Source: Lachnoclostridium sp. UBA2905
GTDB lineage: Bacteria; Bacillota; Clostridia; Lachnospirales; Lachnospiraceae
NCBI GenBank assembly: GCA_002349525.1
Contig: DEDL01000022.1
Coordinates: 9,085-72,779 of the forward strand
Direction of reading: 5' to 3'
Length of the DNA: 63,695 nucleotides
Under the pieces are notes generated by a model. The model ran no database searches and had not been told where the DNA came from. It worked only from the letters and a program-made list of their open reading frames with translations. Below, in pieces: positions 54,762 to 63,455 of the stretch. Position 1 is the first letter of the stretch, and each line of letters starts with the position of its first letter. A program made the position numbers and the translations under genes.

Positions 54762-55190
54762 TTATTCAACATCTGATGTACAGTGTGGACACTTAACTGC
54801 CTTAATATTTATCTCACTCTGACAATATGGACAGATTTTAGTTGAAGCAGGTTTCTCCTCTTCCTTTTTCTTGAATTTATCACTAACCATATTAAGTCCC
54901 TTAATAATCATGAATATAACAAATGCTGTTATAAGGAAATTAATAACTGCTGTAATAAAGTTGCCATATTTCAGAAGAGGGGCATTTTCTCCACTTCCTA
55001 ATTTTACAGACAGATATGAGAAATCTGTTCCACCAAATAAACCAAGTATAGGTGTAAGCAGATCCTCATTGAGTGATGTAACAATTGAAGTAAATGCACC
55101 ACCCATAATTACACCAACTGCCATATCCATTACATTTCCTCTTGTAATGAATTTTCTGAATTCAGCAACAAATCCTTTGTTCTTCTTCAT
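54762..55190 (-). CDS. mscL: Large-conductance mechanosensitive channel with zinc-ribbon tail
   Basis: A 142-aa MscL that opens under membrane tension to release solutes. The N-terminal FRKFITRGNVMDMAVGVIMG and two membrane helices are typical. The C-terminus carries CPYCQSEINIKAVKCPHC, a CxxC...CxxC zinc ribbon absent from E. coli MscL. ATG 55190 with GGAGAG upstream is preferred over ATG 55205. Divergent from the ArsR-type gene. Confidence 0.94.
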   Translation of the reverse strand: MKKNKGFVAEFRKFITRGNVMDMAVGVIMGGAFTSIVTSLNEDLLTPILGLFGGTDFSYLSVKLGSGENAPLLKYGNFITAVINFLITAFVIFMIIKGLNMVSDKFKKKEEEKPASTKICPYCQSEINIKAVKCPHCTSDVE

Positions 55191-55334
55191 AATAATTCTC
55201 TCCATTCTGTTAAAATTTTAATACCATCATGTAAATATTCATGTATCTTTACAACAGCCTGCATATATGGACATTCATTTCATTTTTTTATATAATGTAG
55301 CAAATAAAATGAATAATATAACAGGAGACTGTAT

Positions 55335-55643
55335 ATGACCAATATTAATATTAACAAAACACCTGACGATACAACCTTTTCTAATCTTGCAGATGTATTT
55401 AAAATTTTCGGCGACGTAACCCGCTTAAAAATCCTATATGCATTATTTGATTCTGAACTATGTGTATGTGATATAGCAAATGAACTTAATATGAGCCAGT
55501 CCGCCATATCACACCAGTTACGCACGCTGAAAACTGCAAAGCTTGTAAAAAACCGCAAAGAGGGTAAAATAGTATATTATTCACTTGACGATGAACATGT
55601 AAAACATATATTTGACCAGGGCCTCATTCATGTTACTGAATAA
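55335..55643 (+). CDS. ArsR/SmtB family transcriptional regulator
   Basis: A 102-aa winged-helix repressor. The helix-turn-helix region is ELNMSQSAISHQLRTLKTAK. It has ELCVCD, the Cys-x-Cys pattern of the alpha-3N metal site, and a C-terminal region with Asp/His (DDEHVKHIF), so it may sense a soft or transition metal. AGGAGA precedes the ATG. No metal transporter is next to it; the divergent gene is mscL. The ligand is not known. Confidence 0.9.
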   Translation: MTNININKTPDDTTFSNLADVFKIFGDVTRLKILYALFDSELCVCDIANELNMSQSAISHQLRTLKTAKLVKNRKEGKIVYYSLDDEHVKHIFDQGLIHVTE

Positions 55644-55689
55644 GAATGATTCCAGATCAGCATATGAATTTTGATGTCATACAATCCAG

Positions 55690-55746
55690 GTACATAATGT
55701 AATTCAGACACATAATGTAATTCGGACACATCATATAATCCGGATT
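55690..55746. repeat. 18-bp tandem repeat, three copies
   Basis: Three 18-bp units of the type ACATAATGTAATTCGGAC lie between the convergent ArsR-type and NUDIX genes. No terminator-like hairpin is obvious in the gap. Confidence 0.75.
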
Positions 55747-55819
55747 CCAAATCAATACCCCGAATTAGTTCTTTTTCTGATACTCAGTTACCATGCTGCT
55801 CATTTGCTCATTTATTCAT

Positions 55820-56536
55820 TTACTGATCAATACTATTATCTATGTATAGCATGGCATCAATAATAAATTTTGCATGATCGAACGCAATATTTTTATTATC
55901 AATTACTTCTATTTTTCTCTCTTTAATAATGCCCTTGGCATTTTCCTTTACAGAAACCGTTGCGGTACATTCTTCACCACCATGACGTTTTGTAAGCTTT
56001 AAATTATAAAGGGCATTAATAATATCCTTGCCATCCTTTTGAATCTTTGCACGCCCACGCTGCATTATTTCAATATCGAACCAGTCCGCATCGCAGGCAT
56101 CATCACCTGCAACAGGAGCCGGCATATCATTAATAATTGCAAGATATGCGGCTGTAATAATTCTGTCCCTTGGATCCCTGTTTACTTCACCCCAGGTATT
56201 TATGAGTTCAATAGGAATATCAGTAAGACCTGTTTCTTCTTTAAGCTCTCTTCTTGCTGTATCAATAAGGTCTTCCTCTATTTCACAAAATCCACCTGGC
56301 AGAGCCCAGAAACCTATACATGGATGGTTTCTTCTCTTTACCATCAAAATTGAAAGTCCACTCTCAACTCTTGTAATTCTATATGGTGCTTTGATGATCA
56401 TTACGTCTGCAGTTACACTTGGAGAGCGATATTTTCCCGGATTATACTCTTCAAGAAATTCATCTAACGTAAGTCCATCTTCATTACATTTTCCATTTCC
56501 AATAAATCCTGAAACATCATCTAAAAATGCCGGCAT
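55820..56536 (-). CDS. NUDIX hydrolase
   Basis: A 238-aa protein with a full NUDIX box (GGFCEIEEDLIDTARRELKE, then ETGLT) hydrolysing nucleoside diphosphate derivatives, perhaps ADP-ribose or NAD-like. The N-terminal extension (about 60 residues) and the C-terminal 60 residues are not part of the box. ATG 56536 follows GGAGGAAAG. A longer frame to 56569 is less likely. Confidence 0.88.
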   Translation of the reverse strand: MPAFLDDVSGFIGNGKCNEDGLTLDEFLEEYNPGKYRSPSVTADVMIIKAPYRITRVESGLSILMVKRRNHPCIGFWALPGGFCEIEEDLIDTARRELKEETGLTDIPIELINTWGEVNRDPRDRIITAAYLAIINDMPAPVAGDDACDADWFDIEIMQRGRAKIQKDGKDIINALYNLKLTKRHGGEECTATVSVKENAKGIIKERKIEVIDNKNIAFDHAKFIIDAMLYIDNSIDQ

Positions 56537-56642
56537 AAAAATCTTTCCTCCTACATTAAAATTAGACAAAAGCTGTCAATTAACATAAAATATTTCATTT
56601 TACATAAAGCGTATCAATTCGCATAAATCATTTCAACCAGTA

Positions 56643-57566
56643 CTAGTCAATCTTAATGCCTGCAAGCAATGACGCCATTCCTGTTGAAGCTTCTTCGCCT
56701 GAAAGATATTCTGATGGTCCTTCTTCTTCATCAGTTTCATTTTTCTCCATAACATCAACAAGAGCTTTCATACTAAGACTGATTTTTCCATCTTTAATAT
56801 CGATTACCTTAACATCAACCTCCTGTCCAGGCTTTACAACCTCTGAAGGAGTCTTAAGTCTCTTATGTGCAATCTGTGATATATGAACAAGTCCAGAAAC
56901 ACCATCGCCTATGTTAACAAAACATCCATAAGGCATTATTGATTCAACTGTACCCTTTGTAATTGTTCCTACCTTAACGGCGCGAACCTTTTCTTCATGT
57001 TCTTTTATTGCAATCTTTTCTTCAAGCTCCCTGCCTGAAAGAACAAGACTGTTTTTCTCTTCATTAACATCAATAATTATAACATCAACTTTCTTTCCTA
57101 CATAGCTTTCCTTGTCCGCATCCTCAATTCTTCTCATTGAAAGTCTTGAAACAGGAATAAATCCTCTTATTCCGTTTACATATGCAATCCATCCACCATT
57201 AACAGACTGTGATATTTTAACATTGTAAACAGTTTCATTGTTCTTACCTTCAACAAGTGATTCCCATGCAAGAATGCTGTTTGCTTTCTTAAGTGACAAT
57301 ACAAGATTACCATTTCCATCATCAGTATTAACAACTATTGCATTAATTTCATCACCTATTTTCAAATCATCCATCATATTAAATGATGGGTCATCGCTAA
57401 GTTCTGTAGGAAGGATAATACCCTGCATATACGTTCCAAGATCCACGTATACTACATAATTTTCAATACCTGCAATAACACCTTTAACCATGTCACCTTC
57501 AGAGTATCTTTTAAGACTTGCATTAATTTCAGCTTCGAAGTCTGCCATTGTTTCTTTTTCTGCCAT
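56643..57566 (-). CDS. S1 RNA-binding domain protein (RpsA-like)
   Basis: A 307-aa protein with three S1 domains (about residues 20-95, 105-180 and 195-265). The last is the most canonical (GTVESIMPYGCFVNIGDGVS, then GLVHISQIAHK). It is shorter than E. coli S1 (six domains) and resembles the reduced S1 proteins of Firmicutes, which may bind mRNA at the ribosome. ATG 57566 has AAGGGGG 9 bp upstream. Located 14 bp after the (p)ppGpp synthetase gene. Confidence 0.88.
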   Translation of the reverse strand: MAEKETMADFEAEINASLKRYSEGDMVKGVIAGIENYVVYVDLGTYMQGIILPTELSDDPSFNMMDDLKIGDEINAIVVNTDDGNGNLVLSLKKANSILAWESLVEGKNNETVYNVKISQSVNGGWIAYVNGIRGFIPVSRLSMRRIEDADKESYVGKKVDVIIIDVNEEKNSLVLSGRELEEKIAIKEHEEKVRAVKVGTITKGTVESIMPYGCFVNIGDGVSGLVHISQIAHKRLKTPSEVVKPGQEVDVKVIDIKDGKISLSMKALVDVMEKNETDEEEGPSEYLSGEEASTGMASLLAGIKID

Positions 57567-57580
57567 TTAATACGTCCCCC

Positions 57581-58627
57581 TTATTTCCATAATCTTCTTT
57601 TTTTACCGGCTCTGCCGGCATTATTTTTTCTGCTTTTTGAAGCAGATACATCACGATTTTTATCTGATTCAGTATATCTGTTATCAATTTCTTTGTTCCC
57701 ATTCAGGCTGTTTTCATTCTCATAGACATTGTCTGGTCCTACACCAAAGTCTTGCATCTTATCAAGGTCTTGCCTTGCATCAGATTCAGAATCGTATCCA
57801 GTGTATATTTTAGAATCGGACCCTGCATATGATTTAGAATCGGACCCTGCATATGATTTAGAATCGGACCCTGCATATGATTTAGAATCAGACCCTGCAT
57901 ATATTTCAGAATCAGACCTTTCGTCTGTTTCAAAATCTGCATCTGTTTCCGATACAACCTCTCTGCCCTCAACCGTCATACCCTCAACCGTACCACTCTT
58001 GGCATATTCTTTAACGTACTCATTAATTGCAAACATTTTTTTATCCAAAAACGTAACAATGTCAGCACATTCCTTCAGCTCTGCCCTGATTCCATGAGGC
58101 GCATTACCCTCAAATTTATAGTATATCTTATGTTCAAGACTCGCCCAGAAATCCATGGCAATGGTTCTAATCTGTATTTCAACCTTTGTCTTAACAACCC
58201 TGTCTGATAAAAATATTGGAATAGTAACAATCATATGATAGCTTGTATAACCATTTTCCTTAGGATTTTTAATATAATCCTTTATTTTAATAATTTCAAT
58301 ATCATTCTGCCTCTGAATAGCTTCTGCAATCCTGTATATATCCGATGTAAATGAACATATTATCCTTATTCCCGCAACATCATTTACATAAGTCATAACA
58401 TTATTCACATTAAGCTCAATATTTCTCTTTCTAAGCTTCCTCGCAATACTGTCCATACTTTTCAAACGACTGGAAATATGTTCAATCGGATTATACTGAT
58501 GCGAAATCTTAAATTCGTTGTTCAGAATCTCAATTTTGGTACTTATCTCCTTAATGGCTGAATCATATAAAAGAAGCATATGACTCCACTCATCTTCACT
58601 AAGAAGATACACCGGTAACTCTCCCAT
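57581..58627 (-). CDS. Small alarmone synthetase (RelA/SpoT domain) with repeat-rich tail
   Basis: A 348-aa GTP pyrophosphokinase. The RelA/SpoT synthetase domain spans about residues 20-205 with VAGIRIICSFTSDIYRIAEA, the GYTSYHMIVTIP substrate loop and VEIQIRTIAMDFWASLEHK. There is no HD hydrolase domain, so it resembles small synthetases such as YjbM/YwaC. The C-terminal 120 residues are unlike the family and include five or so copies of an octapeptide close to YAGSDSKS. It may make (p)ppGpp or pppGpp. Paired with the S1 gene downstream. Confidence 0.88.
   Translation of the reverse strand: MGELPVYLLSEDEWSHMLLLYDSAIKEISTKIEILNNEFKISHQYNPIEHISSRLKSMDSIARKLRKRNIELNVNNVMTYVNDVAGIRIICSFTSDIYRIAEAIQRQNDIEIIKIKDYIKNPKENGYTSYHMIVTIPIFLSDRVVKTKVEIQIRTIAMDFWASLEHKIYYKFEGNAPHGIRAELKECADIVTFLDKKMFAINEYVKEYAKSGTVEGMTVEGREVVSETDADFETDERSDSEIYAGSDSKSYAGSDSKSYAGSDSKSYAGSDSKIYTGYDSESDARQDLDKMQDFGVGPDNVYENENSLNGNKEIDNRYTESDKNRDVSASKSRKNNAGRAGKKRRLWK
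57790..57915 (-). repeat. 24-bp in-frame tandem repeat inside the alarmone synthetase gene
   Basis: Three or four near-identical 24-bp copies and diverged flanking copies (plus-strand unit TATGATTTAGAATCGGACCC plus TGCA). They encode YAGSDSKS-like octapeptides on the minus strand and keep the frame. Confidence 0.9.
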
Positions 58628-58700
58628 ATATACACCTTCTTCCGTAACAAATAACTGTTGCTTGCAGGCAATCTATCGCTTATCATGCATAGATAGCGAT

Positions 58701-58820
58701 CATAAACATATTATCATCCATAAGCACCTTATCGCTCATAAACACTTTATTGCTCATAAGCACTTTATCGCTCATAAGCACCTTATCATTTATAAGCACC
58801 TTGCCTCTTATAAGCACGCA
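58701..58820. repeat. 18-bp tandem repeat, about six copies
   Basis: Units around CATAAGCACTTTATCGCT, some with a CACCTT variant, in the 280-bp gap between the alarmone synthetase start and the rsmA stop. The rest of the gap is AT-rich without a clear gene. Confidence 0.85.
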
Positions 58821-58911
58821 GCTATTTGTCAACATTCTACTCATACATACCCTATAGTATCAGTAAAATATGTCCAAATATTGAACTTTATTATTCAATC
58901 ACCCGTTAAAA

Positions 58912-59787
58912 TTACAATTCGCCAAGCCTGTCGGCAAGTTCAGCAAACTGCACAAGATTAAGTGTCTCACCTCTTACATTGACATCCAATCCCATATCTG
59001 TAAGAACCTTTTCAATCTCTTCTCTGGTATAATTTAAGGAATTACTTATCTTAATTCCATTCCATAAGGTCTTTCGTCTCACCTGAAATGATGCCCTTAT
59101 AAGTTCAAACATTAATTTTTCATCTTTAGTCTTAACAGGTGGTTCATCATATCTTTCCAAACTGATGACAGCACTGGCAACATTCGGTCTTGGCATAAAG
59201 CAATTCATAGGAACATTAGCTGCAAGATACGGCTTTGAATAATACTGTACCGCCAGTGACAGTGCTCCATATGCCTTTGTTCCCGGTTCTGCCTGCATTC
59301 TCTCTGCAACTTCCTTCTGAACCATAACAGTAATACTGCTTATAGGTGAATCATTTTCAAGAAAACCCATAATAATAGGAGTTGTAATGTAATAAGGAAG
59401 ATTTGCCACAACCTTAAATGGCTTTCCATCATTATACTTTCTTGCAAGCTCCCATATATCCTGTTTCAGAATATCTCCATTAATTACGTTAACATTATCA
59501 TAATCTGCAAGCGTATATTCCAAAATAGGAAGAAGTGCCTTATCAATTTCCACACAAAGAACACGTCCGGCATTCTCACAAAGATACTGGGTCATAGTTC
59601 CAATACCAGGACCTACCTCTAACACGCCATCTTCCCTGCTAATATCAGCTGCTCTAATAATTTTGTCCAAGACATGAGAATCAATCAGAAAATTCTGACC
59701 AAATTTTTTCTGAAAATGAACATCAAATTTTTTTAAAATCTCAATCGTGTTCTGTGGGTTAACCAAATGCTTATCAGCTTTATCCAT
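58912..59787 (-). CDS. rsmA: 16S rRNA dimethyladenosine transferase (RsmA/KsgA)
   Basis: A 291-aa SAM-dependent enzyme dimethylating two adjacent adenines in the 3' hairpin of 16S rRNA. Motifs: FGQNFLIDSHVLDKII, the SAM site VLEVGPGIGTMTQYL and the catalytic VVANLPYYITTPII. GAGGTAGGGA lies just before the ATG. The 42-bp repeat array with promoter-like elements lies directly upstream. Confidence 0.96.
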   Translation of the reverse strand: MDKADKHLVNPQNTIEILKKFDVHFQKKFGQNFLIDSHVLDKIIRAADISREDGVLEVGPGIGTMTQYLCENAGRVLCVEIDKALLPILEYTLADYDNVNVINGDILKQDIWELARKYNDGKPFKVVANLPYYITTPIIMGFLENDSPISSITVMVQKEVAERMQAEPGTKAYGALSLAVQYYSKPYLAANVPMNCFMPRPNVASAVISLERYDEPPVKTKDEKLMFELIRASFQVRRKTLWNGIKISNSLNYTREEIEKVLTDMGLDVNVRGETLNLVQFAELADRLGEL

Positions 59788-59816
59788 TCCCTACCTCAAT
59801 TCATTTATACAACTAA

Positions 59817-59970
59817 TTGACATTGCAATTATATTAAACTATACACCTATACAACCAGTTGACATTGCAATTATATTAAACCATACACCTGTACAACCAG
59901 TTGACATTGCAATTATATTAAACTATACACCTGTACAACCAGTTGACATTGTAATTACGATAAACCATAC
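59817..59970. repeat. 42-bp tandem repeat with promoter-like elements
   Basis: Four units starting at TTGACA 59817, 59859, 59901 and 59943 (exact 42-bp period). On the plus strand TTGACA is 17 bp from TATACA (59840-59845 in copy 1, 59924-59929 in copy 3) or CATACA (copies 2 and 4). On the minus strand, facing rsmA, TATAAT (59828-59833, 59870-59875, 59912-59917) is 15 bp from TTGTAT or TTGTAC. Copy 4 includes the end of tatD and its stop codon, suggesting the array arose by duplicating the tatD 3' end. Confidence 0.9.
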
Positions 59971-60743
59971 ATCCTAAGAGCATTTTCATGAGTTATTCTA
60001 ATAACATCTTCTTTTGTCATACCCTTAATCTGTGCAATCATATCGGCAACATATATTAACATTGAAGAATCATTTCTTTTACCTCTGTTTGGAACTGGCG
60101 CCATGTATGGACAATCCGTTTCAATCAAAATATTACTTATATCGATTTTCTCAACCACACCCTTAAGTTTATTAGAATTTTTAAAGGTGACAACGCCTCC
60201 AACACCAATGAAAAATCCCATATTAACATACTCTTGCGCCATTTCTGCCGAACCTGAATAGCAGTGTATAACACCTCTTCTTTCCGGCAGATTTTCATAA
60301 TGCTTCTTAATTATATCCATTGTATCTTTTGCTGCATCTCTGCTGTGTATTATTACAGGCATGCCAAGCTCGCCTGCCATAAAAAGCTGTTTTTCAAACC
60401 AGATTTTCTGTATTTCATGCTCTGGCTCCGGCCAATAATAATCAAGGCCTATTTCTCCAATAGCAACAACCTTTTCCTTTGCAGCAAGATTTCTTATCGC
60501 AACCAGTTCATTTTCTGTCATACCACCACATTCTTCAGGATGAACCCCCACAGCAGCATACACAAAATCGTACCTGTTAGCAAGCTCTACCGACTTAACA
60601 CTGGTTAAAAGATCTGATCCGACATTAACTATTTTTTTCACACCAAATGAGGACATTGAAGCTAAAAGCTCCTCCCTGTCCTCATCGAATTTTTTATCCT
60701 CATAATGAGCATGACTGTCAAAAATACCTATATTTTCTAACAT
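59955..60743 (-). CDS. tatD: TatD family metal-dependent hydrolase
   Basis: A 262-aa TIM-barrel hydrolase (DNase/RNase-like). Metal ligands in order: FDSHAHYEDKKF, GEIGLDYYW, VIHSRD, GVIHCYSGS and ETDCPYMAPVPNRG. Length is normal. It overlaps the metG stop by 7 bp, so the two are co-transcribed from the T-box-controlled promoter. Its last codons are part of the 42-bp repeat. Confidence 0.95.
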   Translation of the reverse strand: MLENIGIFDSHAHYEDKKFDEDREELLASMSSFGVKKIVNVGSDLLTSVKSVELANRYDFVYAAVGVHPEECGGMTENELVAIRNLAAKEKVVAIGEIGLDYYWPEPEHEIQKIWFEKQLFMAGELGMPVIIHSRDAAKDTMDIIKKHYENLPERRGVIHCYSGSAEMAQEYVNMGFFIGVGGVVTFKNSNKLKGVVEKIDISNILIETDCPYMAPVPNRGKRNDSSMLIYVADMIAQIKGMTKEDVIRITHENALRMYGLS

Positions 60744-62725
60744 ATTTCTGCTCCAGCAGGCATATTCTTTTCAGGTGTCATAAGAGCAAGGTTTCCATCT
60801 GCATCCTCTGCACATAAAAGCATTCCCTCTGATAAGACTCCTGCAAGCTTAGCTGGTTTGAGGTTAACAAGCACCATTACCTTCTTTCCAACCATCTCTT
60901 CTGGTGTATAATGAGCTTTTATTCCAGATACAATCTGCTTAATCTCGCTTCCAACCTTAACCTGTGAACATAGGAGTTTCTTTGACTTTGCTACAGCTTC
61001 GCAGGATATAATCTCACCAACCTGGAACTGCATTTTCATAAAATCATCAAATGTGATCTCTGGCTTAGCTTCGATATCAATAGGCTCTTCAGCAGCACCA
61101 TTTTCTGCATTTTCAGCTTCACTCTTATCAGCCTTTGGTGGAAACTTCTCATTTACCTTTTCCATAACCTCATTCACATCAAGGCGTGCAAATAAAATTT
61201 CTGGTTTTTCAGTCACTTTGTTGCCTGACTTATATTGTCCAAATGAAGCGCATTCACTAAGCTCTCTCTTAGTATCATTTATCTGGGCAAGAATCTTTTC
61301 TGAAGTTTCTGGCATAAAGGCCTCGATAAGTGTAGCGCCGATGCTTATAGATTCAACGAGATTGTAAAGAACAGTATCAAGCCTGTCTTTTTTCGCTTCA
61401 TCCTTTGCAAGAGCCCAAGGCATAGTTTCATCAATATACTTATTACATCTCTTGAACAGATTAAATACATCTGTTATAGCATCTGCTACACGAAGCTTAT
61501 CCATCTTCGCTGAAACCTTATTAACAGTATCTGTAACTGTATTAATAAGATCTTCATCCACTTCTTCCTTAACGCCTGCGTTATTGATTACACCATTTGA
61601 ATACTTATTTGCCATTGAAATGGTTCTGTTAACAAGATTTCCAAGTGTATTAGCAAGCTCAGAATTAATTCTTTCAACAATAAGCTCCCATGAAATAATT
61701 CCATCATTTTCAAATGGCATCTCATGAAGAACAAAATATCTGATGGCATCCACACCAAAGAAATCTACCAGGTCATCTGCATAAAGCACATTTCCCTTAG
61801 ATTTACTCATCTTACCATCACCCTGAAGAAGCCATGGATGTCCAAAAATCTGCTTTGGAAGTGGAACGCCAAGTGCCATAAGCATAATTGGCCAGTAAAT
61901 TGTGTGAAATCTAAGGATATCCTTACCAATCAAATGAAGATCAGCAGGCCAGTACTTGTCAAATAACTCGCCATTATTGCCATCAACATCATAACCAAGT
62001 CCGGTAATATAGTTGCTAAGCGCATCAATCCACACATATATAACATGCTTATCATCAAATGAAACAGGAATTCCCCATTTAAATGAAGTTCTTGACACAC
62101 AAAGATCCTGAAGTCCTGGAAGAAGGAAGTTATTCATCATCTCATTTTTTCTTGATTCTGGCTGAATAAATTCAGGATGAGTGTTAATATGCTCAATAAG
62201 TTTATCAGCATATTTGCTCATTTTGAAGAAATAAGCCTCTTCCTTTGCAGGCTGGCACTCTCTGCCACAGTCAGGACATTTTCCATCAACAAGCTGTGAT
62301 ACAGTAAAGAAAGACTCGCAAGGAGTACAATACATACCCTCGTATTCTCCCTTATAAATGTCACCCTGATCATAAAGCTTCTTAAATATTTTCTGAACCT
62401 GCTTCTCATGATCTTCATCAGTTGTTCTAATAAACTTATCATATGAAGTATTCATCAAATCCCATATGCTCTTAATCTCTCCGGCAACATTATCTACAAA
62501 CTGCTTTGGTGTAATGCCTGCCTCTGCAGCCTTAAGCTCAATTTTCTGACCATGCTCATCAGTTCCTGTCTGAAAACGAACATCATAACCCTGCATTCTT
62601 TTATATCTTACAATAGCATCAGCAAGTACAACCTCATAAGTATTACCAATATGAGGTTTTCCTGAAGTATAGGCAATAGCCGTTGTCAGGTAAAATGGTT
62701 TTTTCTCTTTACAATTCTTACACAT
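60737..62725 (-). CDS. metG: Methionyl-tRNA synthetase with C-terminal tRNA-binding domain
   Basis: A 662-aa class I synthetase. HIGH-type motif KPHIGNTYE, a zinc knuckle (CTPCES and CPDCGREC), KMSKSKGNVLY and an anticodon-binding helical domain are followed by an acidic linker (around residues 530-555). It ends with an EMAP/Trbp111-like domain (MKMQFQVGEIISCEAVAKSK to the end). Transcription is controlled by a methionine T-box (62760-63105). The co-transcribed tatD follows. Confidence 0.98.
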   Translation of the reverse strand: MCKNCKEKKPFYLTTAIAYTSGKPHIGNTYEVVLADAIVRYKRMQGYDVRFQTGTDEHGQKIELKAAEAGITPKQFVDNVAGEIKSIWDLMNTSYDKFIRTTDEDHEKQVQKIFKKLYDQGDIYKGEYEGMYCTPCESFFTVSQLVDGKCPDCGRECQPAKEEAYFFKMSKYADKLIEHINTHPEFIQPESRKNEMMNNFLLPGLQDLCVSRTSFKWGIPVSFDDKHVIYVWIDALSNYITGLGYDVDGNNGELFDKYWPADLHLIGKDILRFHTIYWPIMLMALGVPLPKQIFGHPWLLQGDGKMSKSKGNVLYADDLVDFFGVDAIRYFVLHEMPFENDGIISWELIVERINSELANTLGNLVNRTISMANKYSNGVINNAGVKEEVDEDLINTVTDTVNKVSAKMDKLRVADAITDVFNLFKRCNKYIDETMPWALAKDEAKKDRLDTVLYNLVESISIGATLIEAFMPETSEKILAQINDTKRELSECASFGQYKSGNKVTEKPEILFARLDVNEVMEKVNEKFPPKADKSEAENAENGAAEEPIDIEAKPEITFDDFMKMQFQVGEIISCEAVAKSKKLLCSQVKVGSEIKQIVSGIKAHYTPEEMVGKKVMVLVNLKPAKLAGVLSEGMLLCAEDADGNLALMTPEKNMPAGAEIC

Positions 62726-62759
62726 ATAAACACTCCTTATAAATAAATTTATTTGAAAA

Positions 62760-63105
62760 AAACGCCTTCAAATGCTTAAACATTCAAAGGCGTACTAAAC
62801 GCGATACCACTTCAAATTCGTTCATGCCTCACGACACAAACCTCACTAACTGTCTCAAACTAACTTTAAACAGTCATTCACTATAACGGGTGAACCCGTC
62901 GTATCCTACACACAAAGAAATCTATTAACCTTTAAATAATTAGAACTCTCCATAAAATGAATTCACTTAAATAAATTTCTTTGATTCAGTACGCAGCTCC
63001 GAGGCCATCTTCCACAGCACATTCATGATCCTTTCTCACCATCCAGACTCTCTTCTAATGAACAAACTGCCATGTACTCTTCTCTTCACAGCTTTTTACT
63101 ATAAT
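62760..63105 (-). promoter_or_regulatory. T-box leader of metG (methionine)
   Basis: On the minus strand: AGAGAG and GGTGAGAAAGG in stem I, then GAAG-ATG-GCC-TCGGAG, in which ATG (63006-63008) is the likely specifier codon, matching tRNA-Met. The T-box sequence AAGTGGTATCGCG follows (62800-62812, canonical AGGGTGGTACCGCG), then a terminator hairpin ACGCCTT/AAGGCGT with a T run (62760-62793). Uncharged tRNA-Met should stabilise the antiterminator and turn metG on. Confidence 0.9.
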
Positions 63106-63117
63106 ATCTTAACTAAC

Positions 63118-63146
63118 ATTGTATTGATTAAACATACTTCTGTCAA
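63118..63146 (-). promoter_or_regulatory. Promoter of the metG T-box transcript
   Basis: On the minus strand TTGACA (63141-63146) is 17 bp from TACAAT (63118-63123), just ahead of the T-box stem I. A near-consensus sigma-A promoter. Confidence 0.7.
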
Positions 63147-63204
63147 GGGTACACTTATAACAAAACGCTTCTAATAAAGATGATTCTTATACTTTTTCAA
63201 AAAA

Positions 63205-63455
63205 TGATTCGTATACCTCTGGCAAAAGCAATAATTATGCTTCTAGCAAAAGCAATAATTATGCTTCTAGCAAAAGCAATTATTATGCTTCTAGCAAAAG
63301 CAATTATTATGCTTCTAGTAAAAACAATTATTATGATTCTAGTAAAAGCAATTATTATGCTTCTAGTAAAAACAATTATTATGCTTCTAGGCAAAAGCAA
63401 TTATTATTCTTCTAGTAAAAACAATTATTATTCTCCTGATAAAAACTACTATTAT
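63205..63455. repeat. 24-bp tandem repeat, about ten copies
   Basis: About ten units of the type GCTTCTAGCAAAAGCAATTATTAT, minor variants included. In one plus frame they encode octapeptides like ASSKSNYY; one extra G near 63389 shifts this frame to another that continues as SSSKNNYYSPDKNYYYSS. No start codon with a ribosome site opens the frame. The array abuts an ATPase fragment on the minus strand. Confidence 0.88.
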
